DNA of 64,000 bases from Bosea sp. F3-2 (GTDB taxonomy: Bacteria > Pseudomonadota > Alphaproteobacteria > Rhizobiales > Beijerinckiaceae), in NCBI RefSeq assembly GCF_008253865.1, contig NZ_CP042331.1, positions 3,100,001-3,164,000 of the forward strand, read 5' to 3'. Below are positions 27,560 through 35,511 of this stretch, piece by piece; position 1 is the first letter of the stretch, and each line of letters starts with the position of its first letter. Under the pieces are notes generated by a model, which did not search any database, was not told the origin of the DNA, and was given only the letters and a program-made list of their open reading frames with translations. A program made the position numbers and the translations under genes.

Positions 27560-29227
27560 TCAGACGGCCATGGCCAGCGGCGCCGGCGCCTCGTCGGAGC
27601 GCGGCATCTCGGCCGCGCTTTCGGAGCGCACGGTCATCCAGAGGTTGAAGGCCATGATCAGCGCGCCGATCAGGAACAGGGCACCGCCCATCGCGCGGAT
27701 CACATAGAAGGGGTGCATCGCCGCGACGGTCTCGATGAACGAGTATTCGAGGAAGCCGAGCGAGGTATAGGCGCGCCACATCAGGCCCTGGAGGATGCCG
27801 GAGACCCACATCGCCGAGATGTAGAAGACGATGCCGAGCGTCGAGATCCAGAAGTGCCAGCTCACCAGCTTGAGCGAATAGAGCCCCTTGCGGTTCCACA
27901 GCCAGGGCACGAGGCAGTAGATCGCGCCGAAGGAGATGTAGGCGACCCAGCCGAGCGCGCCGGAATGGACGTGGCCGATGGTCCAGTCGGTGTAGTGCGA
28001 CAGGCCGTTGACTGCCTTGATCGACATCAGCGGCCCCTCGAAGGTCGACATGCCGTAGAAGGCGAGCGAGACCACCATCATCCGCAGCACGGGGTCGGTG
28101 CGCAGCCGGTCCCAGGCGCCCGAAAGGGTCATTATGCCGTTGATCATGCCACCCCAGGAGGGCATCCACAGCATGATCGAGAAGGTCATGCCCAGCGTCT
28201 GCGCCCAGTCGGGCAGCGCGGTGTAGTGGAGATGGTGGGGGCCCGCCCAGATGTAGATGAAGATCAGGGCCCAGAAATGGATGATCGAGAGCCGGTAGCT
28301 GTAGATCGGCCGCTCCGCGCGCTTCGGCACGAAGTAGTACACGATCGCGAGGAAGCCGGCGGTCAGGAAGAAGCCGACCGCGTTATGGCCGTACCACCAC
28401 TGGAACATCGCATCCTGCACGCCCGACCAGAGGCCGTAGGACTTCGGCGACAGGATCGAGACCGGCACGGCGACGTTGTTGCCGATATGCAGGACGGCGA
28501 TGGTCAGGATGAAGCCGAGATAGAACCAGTTCGCCACATAGATATGCGGCTCCTTGCGCTTCATCACCGTGCCGAGGAAGACCAGCAGGTAGACGACCCA
28601 GACGATGGTCAGCCAGAGGTCGGCATACCATTCCGGCTCGGCGTATTCCTTGCCCTGGGTGATGCCCAGCAGATAGCCGGTGCCGGCGATGACGATAAAG
28701 AGGTTGTAGCCGAGGACGACGAACCAGGGCGAAAGCGTGCCCGCCAGGCGCGCGCGACAGGTGCGCTGCACGACGTAGAAGGAGGTGCCGATCAGCACGT
28801 TGCCGCCGAAGGCGAAGATCACCGCCGAGGTGTGGAGCGGCCGCATCCGGCCGAAATTGATCCAGGGCAGATCGAAGTTGAGATCGGGGAAAGCCAGCTG
28901 GGAGGCGATGAGCAGCCCGACCGTGAAGCCGGCGATGCCCCAGACCATGGAGGCCACGGTCGCGAACTTGACCGGACCCATGTTGTAGTTCGGCTTGCCG
29001 TCGATCTCTTGCGGCTGGACCGCAGGCGAGTCGTCGAAGCAGCGGTTCGCGATCAGGATGACGCTGGCGGCAGCCGCCACGACGCCGATCATGGCGTGGA
29101 AGGCGTAGCCGGAATTCTCAGTCAGTGCCGCGATCAAGATCAGCGGCAGCACGCAGGCCGCTGCGATCAGCATGCCGATCATTTCGCCGACAGTCGCCTG
29201 CCTGACAGGGCTTGCCGTTGCCGTCAC
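27560..29227 (-). CDS. ccoN: Cbb3 cytochrome oxidase catalytic subunit I CcoN (FixN)
   Basis: A 555-aa haem-copper oxidase subunit with at least twelve membrane helices. Conserved histidine regions are RPLHTSAVIFAFGGN, WWYGHNAVGFFLTAGF, the CuB-site pair in WAGPHHLHY and DWTIGHVHSGALGW. It reduces O2 with high affinity and pumps protons. It is the first gene of the ccoNOQPGHIS operon. An FNR/FixK box at 29304-29317 is centred 83 nt upstream of its ATG, so with a -41.5 activator position transcription would begin about 42 nt before the ATG. Confidence 0.95.
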   Translation of the reverse strand: MTATASPVRQATVGEMIGMLIAAACVLPLILIAALTENSGYAFHAMIGVVAAAASVILIANRCFDDSPAVQPQEIDGKPNYNMGPVKFATVASMVWGIAGFTVGLLIASQLAFPDLNFDLPWINFGRMRPLHTSAVIFAFGGNVLIGTSFYVVQRTCRARLAGTLSPWFVVLGYNLFIVIAGTGYLLGITQGKEYAEPEWYADLWLTIVWVVYLLVFLGTVMKRKEPHIYVANWFYLGFILTIAVLHIGNNVAVPVSILSPKSYGLWSGVQDAMFQWWYGHNAVGFFLTAGFLAIVYYFVPKRAERPIYSYRLSIIHFWALIFIYIWAGPHHLHYTALPDWAQTLGMTFSIMLWMPSWGGMINGIMTLSGAWDRLRTDPVLRMMVVSLAFYGMSTFEGPLMSIKAVNGLSHYTDWTIGHVHSGALGWVAYISFGAIYCLVPWLWNRKGLYSLKLVSWHFWISTLGIVFYISAMWVSGILQGLMWRAYTSLGFLEYSFIETVAAMHPFYVIRAMGGALFLIGALIMAFNLWMTVRSESAAEMPRSDEAPAPLAMAV

Positions 29228-29303
29228 ATTCGACTCCCGCTTCGTCGCCGGCGCATGAGCGCGCCATGAGAGGCAGGCTTAGCGAGCGGCCAGGAGCCGG
29301 GCG

Positions 29304-29317
29304 TTGATTCAGGTCAA
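29304..29317 (-). promoter_or_regulatory. FNR/FixK-type box upstream of ccoN
   Basis: TTGATTCAGGTCAA matches the anaerobox consensus TTGAT-N4-ATCAA at 9 of 10 defined positions (GTCAA in place of ATCAA). If the activator sits at -41.5, transcription of ccoN would begin near 29269, leaving a 42-nt leader. Confidence 0.75.
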
Positions 29318-29355
29318 GGGGAGCAGGCGGAAGGTTGCGGCGATAGGGCGCAGGC

Positions 29356-30075
29356 TCAGGCCGCGACCATGCTCATCCGCTCGGGGTTCATCACGCGCAC
29401 GCCGCCCGGCACGATCAGAATCGTCTTATCCTTGGCGAGGCGGGTGAAGGTGCGGCTGACGGTCTCGATGGTCAGGCCAAGGAAGTCCGCGATGTCCTGC
29501 CGCGTCATCGGCAGCGGCACCGTGACCGAGGGCTTGCCGAGCCGCGCCCAGCGCTGCTGCATGCCGAGCAGGAAGCAGATCAGCTTCTCCTCAGCCGTGC
29601 GCCGGCCAAGCAGCATCATCTGCTCATGCGCCAGCGTGAGTTCATGCGTGGCGAACTCGTGGAGACGCTTCAGCAGATGCGGCTTGGCGTCGACCAGCGC
29701 CGTATAGGCGCCGCGCGAGAAGGCGCAGACCGCCACATCGCCAATCGCATCGGCCGAGAAGCCATAGGCATCGCGCATGGCAAGCCCGAGGAAATCCCCC
29801 GGCAGGGCGAAGCCGACGACCTGACGGCGACCGTCCGACAGCAGCTTGTAGAGGCGCACCACGCCAGCCGTGACATTGTAGACGGAGTGGGCCTCGCGCC
29901 CCTGCGTGAACAGCGTCTCACCGGAAGAGAAATGGGTGGGGTGCGCCAGGGATTCGAGCAGCGCCAGCTCATCGTCGGAGAGCGACGCACAGACGCTCAC
30001 CAGGCGAACCATGCAGTTGCGGCAGTTGCCTTCGCCGCGGTTCGCAGCGCTACAGGCCGAAGGGTGACAGTTCAC
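29356..30075 (-). CDS. fnrL: FnrL-type oxygen-sensing Crp/Fnr transcription factor
   Basis: A 239-aa Crp/Fnr regulator. Cys18, Cys21 and Cys29 (CxxC-x7-C) plus Cys117 (DVAVCAFSR) are the four ligands expected for an oxygen-labile [4Fe-4S] cluster, in the spacing of rhizobial FnrN/FnrL. A cyclic-nucleotide-binding-like domain (FSSGETLFTQGREAHSVY) precedes the HTH (MTRQDIADFLGLTIETVSRTF), whose E-x2-SR recognition residues match FNR. GTG 30075 is chosen: GGAAG lies about 8 nt before it, and an earlier GTG at 30135 has no ribosome site and would sit too close to the box at 30159-30172. It is next to the cbb3 operon, which it very likely activates when oxygen is low. Confidence 0.9.
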   Translation of the reverse strand: MNCHPSACSAANRGEGNCRNCMVRLVSVCASLSDDELALLESLAHPTHFSSGETLFTQGREAHSVYNVTAGVVRLYKLLSDGRRQVVGFALPGDFLGLAMRDAYGFSADAIGDVAVCAFSRGAYTALVDAKPHLLKRLHEFATHELTLAHEQMMLLGRRTAEEKLICFLLGMQQRWARLGKPSVTVPLPMTRQDIADFLGLTIETVSRTFTRLAKDKTILIVPGGVRVMNPERMSMVAA

Positions 30076-30158
30076 GATCGCATCTTCCCGCTTGTCGGAA
30101 CGACCATAGCCGAGGCGAACAGGGCCACAAAGCACGCTTGCTACCGCAGCCGGCGAAA

Positions 30159-30172
30159 TTGATCCAGATCAA
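30159..30172. promoter_or_regulatory. Perfect FNR/FixK box between fnrL and the divergent acetyltransferase-like gene
   Basis: TTGATCCAGATCAA is a perfect TTGAT-N4-ATCAA palindrome. It is centred 90 nt from the chosen fnrL start (30075) and about 64 nt from the divergent GTG at 30230. At -41.5 it would give start points near 30124 (fnrL) and 30207 (divergent gene). It may serve fnrL autoregulation and the divergent gene together. Confidence 0.85.
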
Positions 30173-30229
30173 TGCGACAACATGGCCCCCGCAACCACCG
30201 TGCACCCCTGAAATTCGGGAGAGCCGCAC

Positions 30230-30703
30230 GTGACCGGCGATGACATCTTCGAGGTCGCGCGCATCGCGCCGGCCGGAGCCGACGCCGTATACGGCCTCGT
30301 CGCCATGCTGCATCCGGAGGTGACGCCCGACGGCTGGGCCGCCTTCGTGCGCGAGCATTCGCGGGACGGGGCGCGGCCGCGCGGCGTCTTTGCGCTGCGC
30401 GATGCGCGCGGCATGCCGCATGCCCTGTTCACCTTCCGCGTCGCGCAGACGATCGAGGGGGGGACCGCGTTGGAAATCTCCGAACTTGCGATGCTGCGCC
30501 TGCCCGGGACGCATCTGGTCGATGCGATGCTGCGCTTCGCCAACCAGCTCGCTGTCGAGCTCGAGCTGCCGCGGATCGCGATCTCGCTGGAGCGTTCGGC
30601 CGCCTGGCCGCAGGACCGCGACGCGCTGCAGCGCTCGGGCTTCCAGGTCGACCGGGTGATGGTTCTGGGGCGGGCTCGCATGGAGCCCGCACGCTGGAAT
30701 TGA
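30230..30703 (+). CDS. Small GNAT-like (acetyltransferase-fold) protein, function unknown
   Basis: A 157-aa protein I do not recognise with certainty. The pattern of strands and helices, with ALFTFRVAQTIEGGTALEISEL in the middle and a C-terminal RSGFQVDRVMVLGR strand, is consistent with a GNAT-type acetyltransferase; the acetyl-CoA loop is not clear. GGGAGAG at 30217-30223 supports the GTG 30230 start. It is divergent from fnrL and shares the anaerobox at 30159-30172, so low-oxygen induction is plausible. No membrane segment or signal peptide is seen. Confidence 0.6.
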   Translation: MTGDDIFEVARIAPAGADAVYGLVAMLHPEVTPDGWAAFVREHSRDGARPRGVFALRDARGMPHALFTFRVAQTIEGGTALEISELAMLRLPGTHLVDAMLRFANQLAVELELPRIAISLERSAAWPQDRDALQRSGFQVDRVMVLGRARMEPARWN

Positions 30704-30753
30704 CCTGTCTCAATTCGGCGGAGCGCGGCTTCAGAGGGCGCTAAACCGGCCGG

Positions 30754-31962
30754 TCAGACCCGCTCCAGTGCGATGGCGATGCCCTGGCCGACGCCGATGC
30801 ACATGGTGGCGAGCGCGCGCTGCTTGCCGGTCAGCGACAGTTCGAGCGCGGCCGTGCCGGCGATGCGGGCGCCGGACATGCCGAGTGGATGGCCGAGCGC
30901 GATCGCGCCGCCATTCGGGTTCACATGCGCCCCGTCCTCCGCGATGCCGAGCTCGCGCAGCACGGCGATGCCCTGGCTGGCGAAGGCCTCGTTGAGCTCG
31001 ACCACGTCGAAATCGATCGGCTTCAGGCCCAGGCGCTCGCAGAGCCTGCGCGTCGCCGGGATCGGCCCCAGCCCCATCACCCGCGGCGCGACTCCACCCG
31101 CCGCACCACCGACGACGCGCACCAGCGGGGTCAGGCCATATTTGGCCGCGGCCTTCTCCGACGCGATGATCAGCGCCGCGGCACCGTCATTGACGCCGGA
31201 TGCATTGCCGGCGGTAACGGTGCCGCCTTCCTTGCGGAAGGGTGTCGGCAGCTTGGCCAGCTTCTCCAGCGTGGTGTCGCCGCGCGGATGCTCGTCGATC
31301 TCGACACGGATCGGATCGCCCTTCCGCTGCGGGATCACGACCGGCACGATCTCCTTGCCAAGCCGGCCGTTCTGCTGCGCGGCGACAGCCTTCAGCTGCG
31401 AGCGCAGCGCGAAGGCGTCCTGATCGGCGCGGCTGACATTGCAATCGGCCGCGACGTTCTCGCCGGTCTCCGGCATGGAATCGACGCCGTACTGCGCCTT
31501 CATCAGCGGGTTGATGAAGCGCCAGCCGATGGTGGTGTCGTGGATCTCGGCATGGCGCGAGAAGGCGCTGTCGGCCTTCGGCAGCACGAAGGGCGCGCGC
31601 GACATGCTCTCGACGCCGCCGGCGATCATCAGTTCGGCCTCGCCCGCCCTGATCGCGCGCGCCGCCGTGATGACGGCGTCCATGCCCGATCCGCAAAGCC
31701 GGTTGATCGTCGTGCCCGGCACCTCCTTGGGCAGGCCTGCGAGCAGCAGCGACATGCGCGCGACGTTGCGGTTGTCCTCGCCCGCCTGATTGGCACAGCC
31801 GAAGATCACATCGTCGACCGCGCCGAAATCGACGCCTGAATGGCGCTCTACCAGGGCCTTTAGCGGCACGGCGCCGAGATCATCCGCGCGCACCGAGGAC
31901 AGCGAGCCGCCGAAGCGGCCGATCGGCGTGCGGACATAGCCGCAGATGAAAGCTTCGCTCAT
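30754..31962 (-). CDS. pcaF: Acetyl-CoA acyltransferase, 3-oxoadipyl-CoA thiolase type (PcaF/PaaJ)
   Basis: A 402-aa thiolase. It has the acyl-accepting Cys90 in TTINRLCGSGMDAV, FGCANQAGEDNRNVAR, the GENVAADCNVSRADQDAFA block, the catalytic His in NPNGGAIALGHPLGMSGAR, and the second Cys in ATMCIGVGQG. CGSGMDAV and the overall pattern fit 3-oxoadipyl-CoA thiolases, which split 3-oxoadipyl-CoA to succinyl-CoA and acetyl-CoA. No other beta-ketoadipate genes are in the window. It is the last gene of the minus-strand transporter/lyase set, 123 bp after the DapA-like gene, so another beta-ketoacyl-CoA substrate is possible. Confidence 0.85.
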   Translation of the reverse strand: MSEAFICGYVRTPIGRFGGSLSSVRADDLGAVPLKALVERHSGVDFGAVDDVIFGCANQAGEDNRNVARMSLLLAGLPKEVPGTTINRLCGSGMDAVITAARAIRAGEAELMIAGGVESMSRAPFVLPKADSAFSRHAEIHDTTIGWRFINPLMKAQYGVDSMPETGENVAADCNVSRADQDAFALRSQLKAVAAQQNGRLGKEIVPVVIPQRKGDPIRVEIDEHPRGDTTLEKLAKLPTPFRKEGGTVTAGNASGVNDGAAALIIASEKAAAKYGLTPLVRVVGGAAGGVAPRVMGLGPIPATRRLCERLGLKPIDFDVVELNEAFASQGIAVLRELGIAEDGAHVNPNGGAIALGHPLGMSGARIAGTAALELSLTGKQRALATMCIGVGQGIAIALERV

Positions 31963-32085
31963 CGTCGGGAACTTCCCCTGTGTCGCCGTGCACCAGGCCC
32001 GGCCGTCAGTCGGGTGTTCTCGCCGTCCCTCCCGGCTTTGTAAAGACGAAGCGGCGCGCGCCGGGCCCGCGCCGCCCGCCTCGTC

Positions 32086-33003
32086 TCACTTGCCCCAGCG
32101 CAGCGCCAACGGATCGAGCTCGCGAGCGAGCTCGATCAGCCCCTCGCGGGTCTTCGGATGCAGCGGGGTCAGCGGATGGCGGACGGCTTCCGACCTGATG
32201 ACGCCGCCCTCCTTCATCACCGCCTTGGCCGAGCGCAGGCCGCATTGCCGGTTCTCGTAATTGATGATCGGCAGGACGCGGGCATAGAGCGCCGCCGCCT
32301 GCTTGCGGTCCCCAGCGGCATGCGCGGCCAGGATCGGCTTGATCAGGTCCGGGATCATCGCCGATGTCATCGTGCCGGTGGCGCCGGCGTCGAGATCGGC
32401 CATCAGTGTGATCGCCTCCTCGCCATCGAAGGGGCCGACGACGGCCGCGCCGCCCGCCTCGATCAGCGCGCGCAGCTTGTTGGCCGTGCCGGGAACCTCG
32501 ATCTTGAAGTAGCGGACGAGCGGCACCTCCTTCGCCAGCCTGATCATGAAGGGCACGGTCATGGTGACGCCGGAGAGCGGCGCGTCCTGCAGGATGATTG
32601 GAATACCGCAGGCATCAGCGACGGCCTTGAAGTGCTCGATCATGCCCTGCTCGTCGGCCTTGAGCAGCGCGCCGTGATAGGGCGGCATCATCATCAGCAT
32701 CTTGGCGCCGGCCTCGGCCGCAGCCTTGGCGCGGGCCGCGGCGATGCGCGTCGAAAAATGCGAGGTCGTGACGATGACCGGGACGCGGCCGGCGACCTGC
32801 TCGATCGAGAGCCGCATCACCTGATCTCGCTCCTCGTCGGTGAGCAGGAACTGCTCCGAGAAGTTGGCGAGGATGCAGATGCCGTCGACGCCCTGATCGA
32901 CCATCAGGTCCATGACGCGCTTGTTGCCCTCGCTATCGAGGTCGCCATTGTCGTGGAAGATGGTCGGCGCGATCGGCAGAATGCCCTTGTAGGGTTCGGT
33001 CAT
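32086..33003 (-). CDS. DapA-family lyase/dehydratase (not a typical dihydrodipicolinate synthase)
   Basis: A 305-aa TIM-barrel protein of the DHDPS/N-acetylneuraminate lyase family. The Schiff-base Lys167 is present in VRYFKIEV. The usual TTGE motif reads ANFSEQ, and the catalytic Tyr of LYNVP is Gln139 (IILQDAPLSG). That replacement is seen in some sugar-acid dehydratases of the family, so a 2-keto-3-deoxy sugar acid is a more likely substrate than pyruvate plus aspartate semialdehyde (inference). ATG 33003 is used; an ATG at 33018 adds five residues. It lies 52 nt after tctA and before the thiolase, so it probably acts on the imported acid. Confidence 0.85.
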   Translation of the reverse strand: MTEPYKGILPIAPTIFHDNGDLDSEGNKRVMDLMVDQGVDGICILANFSEQFLLTDEERDQVMRLSIEQVAGRVPVIVTTSHFSTRIAAARAKAAAEAGAKMLMMMPPYHGALLKADEQGMIEHFKAVADACGIPIILQDAPLSGVTMTVPFMIRLAKEVPLVRYFKIEVPGTANKLRALIEAGGAAVVGPFDGEEAITLMADLDAGATGTMTSAMIPDLIKPILAAHAAGDRKQAAALYARVLPIINYENRQCGLRSAKAVMKEGGVIRSEAVRHPLTPLHPKTREGLIELARELDPLALRWGK

Positions 33004-33055
33004 AGCGTCATCTCGCATGGCGGACAGGGTGGGATTCGAACAGGTGGTACGGCCG

Positions 33056-34567
33056 TCAGACGGTGCTGGCGGCCCTGGTGCCGCGCAGGCGGCGGGCGAC
33101 GCTGCCGACGAGCGGCAGCACCAGCAGTGCGAGCCCGATCGTCATCAAAGTCGAGACCAACGGGTTTGACCAGAAGATCGAGAGCGAGCCCTGGCTGAAG
33201 ATCATCGACTGGCGGAAAGCGTCCTCGGCCTTGTCGCCGATGACCATGGCGAGCACCAGCGGCGCAATCGGATAGTCGAGCTTCTTGAAGACGTAGCCGA
33301 CCAATCCGAAGATCAGCGCGAGCCAGATGTCGAATTCCTTGCTCGCGGCGGTGTAGGCGCCGATGAAGCAGATCACCACGATGATCGGCCCGATGATCGA
33401 GAAGGGGATGCGCAGGATCGAGGCGAAGAGCGGCACCGTCGCCAGCACGATCACCACTGCGACGACATTGCCGAGATACATCGAGGCGATCAGGCCCCAG
33501 ACGAAATCCGGCCGGTCGGTGAAGAGCGTCGGGCCGGGATTGAGGCCCCAGATCATCAGGCCGCCCATCATCACCGCCGCCGTCGCCGAGCCGGGGATGC
33601 CGAGCGCCAGCATCGGCAGCATGGCGGAGGAGCCGGCGGCATGGTCGGCCGTCTCCGGCGCGATCACGCCCTCGGGCTCGCCCTTGCCGAACTTCGCGGG
33701 GTGGCGCGAGGAGCGCTTCGCCATGGCGTAGCTCATGAAGGAGGCCGCGGTCGGCCCGCCGGGCGTGATGCCCATCCAGATGCCGATCAGCGAGGAGCGC
33801 AGCAAAGCGAGCCAGTAGCGCGGCAGCTTCGCGGCGGTGCGCAGCACATCGCTGATGCGGACCTTGGCGGCGACACCCTCGAACCGCAGCCCCTCCTCCA
33901 TGGTCAGCAGCAATTCGCCAATGCCGAAGAGGCCGATGACCGCGATCAGGAAGCTGACGCCGGCGAGCAGCACGTCGAACTCGAAGGTGAGGCGGACATT
34001 GCCCGAGACCGAGTCCATGCCGATGGTGGCGAGCGCGAAGCCGATCGCCATCGACACCACCGTCTTGAAGGGCGAGGCGCCGCCGAGCCCGATGAAGCTC
34101 GCGAAGGTCATGAAGTAGACGGCGAAATACTCGGGCGATGAGAAGCGCAGCGCGAATTTCGCGACCCAGCCGGAGAGCAGCGTGATCAGGATGACACCGG
34201 CCATGGCGCCGAAGCCGGCGGAGAGAAAGGCGAAGGAGAGCGCTTCGGTCGCCTTGCCCTGCTTGGCCATGGGGTGGCCGTCGAAGGTCGTGGCCACGGA
34301 TGAGGGCTCGCCGGGGATGTTGAACAGGATCGAGGTGGTCGAGCCACCGAAGAGCGCGCCCCAATAGAGCGAGGTCAGCAGGATGATCGCCGAGACCGGG
34401 TCCATCGAGAAGGTCAACGGCAGCAGCAGCGAAACGCCGTTGGGAGCGCCGAGCCCCGGCAGCACGCCGACGAGCACGCCGAGGAGCACGCCCGCCATCA
34501 TCAGCAGGATATGATGCGTGGTGAGCGCGACCGAGAAGCCGTGCATCAGGTTGGCGACGTTGTCCAT
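33056..34567 (-). CDS. tctA: Tripartite tricarboxylate transporter large permease TctA
   Basis: A 503-aa permease with about eleven or twelve membrane helices. It starts with LLGVLVGVLPGLGAPNGVSLLLPLTF and has the family block ALFGGSTTSILFNIPGEPSSVATTFDGHPMA (residues about 68-98) and TPGGPTAASFMSYAMAKR. TctA is the solute channel of the secondary TTT system with TctB and TctC. AGGGA about 6 nt before ATG 34567 is the ribosome site. A 271-bp palindromic element separates it from tctB, so its expression may be uncoupled from tctCB. Confidence 0.92.
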   Translation of the reverse strand: MDNVANLMHGFSVALTTHHILLMMAGVLLGVLVGVLPGLGAPNGVSLLLPLTFSMDPVSAIILLTSLYWGALFGGSTTSILFNIPGEPSSVATTFDGHPMAKQGKATEALSFAFLSAGFGAMAGVILITLLSGWVAKFALRFSSPEYFAVYFMTFASFIGLGGASPFKTVVSMAIGFALATIGMDSVSGNVRLTFEFDVLLAGVSFLIAVIGLFGIGELLLTMEEGLRFEGVAAKVRISDVLRTAAKLPRYWLALLRSSLIGIWMGITPGGPTAASFMSYAMAKRSSRHPAKFGKGEPEGVIAPETADHAAGSSAMLPMLALGIPGSATAAVMMGGLMIWGLNPGPTLFTDRPDFVWGLIASMYLGNVVAVVIVLATVPLFASILRIPFSIIGPIIVVICFIGAYTAASKEFDIWLALIFGLVGYVFKKLDYPIAPLVLAMVIGDKAEDAFRQSMIFSQGSLSIFWSNPLVSTLMTIGLALLVLPLVGSVARRLRGTRAASTV

Positions 34568-34585
34568 GCGCGGTTCCCTGCCGGC

Positions 34586-34856
34586 TTAGAGGCTGTTAGT
34601 GACCATGAACAAGATCTGGGCGTCGGCGATTTTGCCCGAATGCCAGGAGCTTGGCGCGGCCAAGCCTTGCGGTTTGGCCGCGACGAGTGACACCGCAGTC
34701 GGGCAAAAGCGCCACGCCGCTTTGCGGTGAGGTGAAACCGTCCGACTGCTGCGTCGCATCGCTTGCCGATGCTGCAGTATGGGCTGCGCAATGCTCCTGG
34801 CATTCGGACGGTTTGACCTCACCCAGACCTTGTTCATGGTCACTAACAGCCTCTAA
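34586..34856. mobile_element. MITE-like palindromic element between tctB and tctA
   Basis: A 271-bp element with 35-bp terminal inverted repeats: 34586-34620 against 34822-34856, one mismatch. The ends begin TTAGAGGCTGTTAGTGACC. A second pair, CCGAATGCCAGGAGC, is perfect at 34636-34650 and 34793-34807. Further in, GCAGTCGG at 34695-34702 pairs with 34742-34749, and GCATCG/CGATGC forms a small hairpin at 34756-34772. No transposase ORF is inside. The right end supplies the tctB stop codon (34853-34855). The nested symmetry suggests a non-autonomous transposable element or a large folding repeat; family unknown. Confidence 0.75.
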
Positions 34857-35341
34857 AGGCCGATGAGCGGCTCGATCGGGCCCTTGAGCAGGCCGATCTG
34901 GAAGAATTTTTCGAGAGCGAAGTAGAAGAACGCCGCCGTCGCGAAGGCCGTGACAAGGCTCGGCAGCCAGCCATATCGACCCTGGAAGCGCATCGCGAAG
35001 ACGAGATAGAGGATCGTCGCGACATACATGCCGAGCGTGGCGCTCAGCACGACGAAGGCGGTGAGCGGCAACAGAAAGGCGAGCACGCGCTTGCCGCGCT
35101 CGGCGTCGAGGAAAGCTTCGGCGAGCGCCGCCTTGCCGGAGACGCGCTGGCCCACCGTCATCGCCAGCGTGCCCAGGCTCGCCAGCGCGATCAGCGCTCC
35201 TGCATAGAAAGGAAAGGCGCCGGGCTGCGGCCCAGACGAATCCCAGCCGATGCCGAATTCCAGCGAGCCCTTCACGATAACGAGCCCGAAGACGAGCGTC
35301 AGGATCGCCGTCGCGATTTCAGCCCAGAAGCGGGTGATCAT
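34853..35341 (-). CDS. tctB: Tripartite tricarboxylate transporter small permease TctB
   Basis: A 162-aa protein with four predicted membrane helices (FWAEIATAILTLVFGLVIVKG, AGALIALASLGTLAM, VLAFLLPLTAFVVLSATLG, YVATILYLVFAM) and GPQPGAFPFYAG, a TctB-family pattern. ATG 35341 is chosen over an upstream in-frame start at 35386, which would add a non-conserved leader and begin inside the repeat at 35382-35478. The stop codon lies in the terminal repeat of the palindromic element, so the last residues may have been altered by its insertion. It works with TctA and TctC. Confidence 0.88.
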   Translation of the reverse strand: MITRFWAEIATAILTLVFGLVIVKGSLEFGIGWDSSGPQPGAFPFYAGALIALASLGTLAMTVGQRVSGKAALAEAFLDAERGKRVLAFLLPLTAFVVLSATLGMYVATILYLVFAMRFQGRYGWLPSLVTAFATAAFFYFALEKFFQIGLLKGPIEPLIGL

Positions 35342-35381
35342 GCGGTGGGTTCCTCTTGTCGGAGCGCTCGGAAAGCACCGC

Positions 35382-35478
35382 GTCATTCCGGACGCAGCGA
35401 AGCGGAGATCCGGAATCCATCATCGGGCGCAGCGGCCTTCGATGGATCCCGGGGCGGCCGAGGGCCGCCCGGGATGAC
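35382..35478. repeat. Dispersed palindromic repeat in the tctC-tctB spacer
   Basis: A 97-bp element with outer arms GTCATTCCGG and CCGGGATGAC, inner arms CGGAATCCATC and GATGGATCCCG, and a third hairpin GGGCGGCC-GA-GGCCGCCC-type at its right side. Repeats of this kind, with an ACGCAGCGAAGCGGAGATCC core, are widespread between genes in several Hyphomicrobiales. It may limit read-through or stabilise the tctC transcript end. It is unrelated in sequence to the element at 34586-34856. Confidence 0.7.
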
Positions 35479-35511
35479 GGACAGGTTCGGTATCCTATTC
35501 GACCGGGGGCC

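Noticed and set aside
26948..29269. A 773-codon plus-strand frame over ccoN and ccoO
   Set aside because: Antisense shadow; the minus strand encodes the haem-copper oxidase subunits with their haem and metal ligands.
30076..30135. Longer FnrL start at GTG 30135
   Set aside because: No ribosome site, and it would place the start 24 nt from the anaerobox. GTG 30075 has a better site and gives the usual Cys spacing from the N-terminus.
30754..31962. Beta-ketoadipate pathway operon
   Set aside because: Only the PcaF-type thiolase is present. No pcaIJ, pcaD, pcaB or related gene is in the window, so the thiolase is described within the transporter/lyase locus instead.
34546..34803. A short ORF inside the palindromic element
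   Set aside because: It runs through the inverted repeats with no protein-like pattern and no ribosome site; not a transposase.
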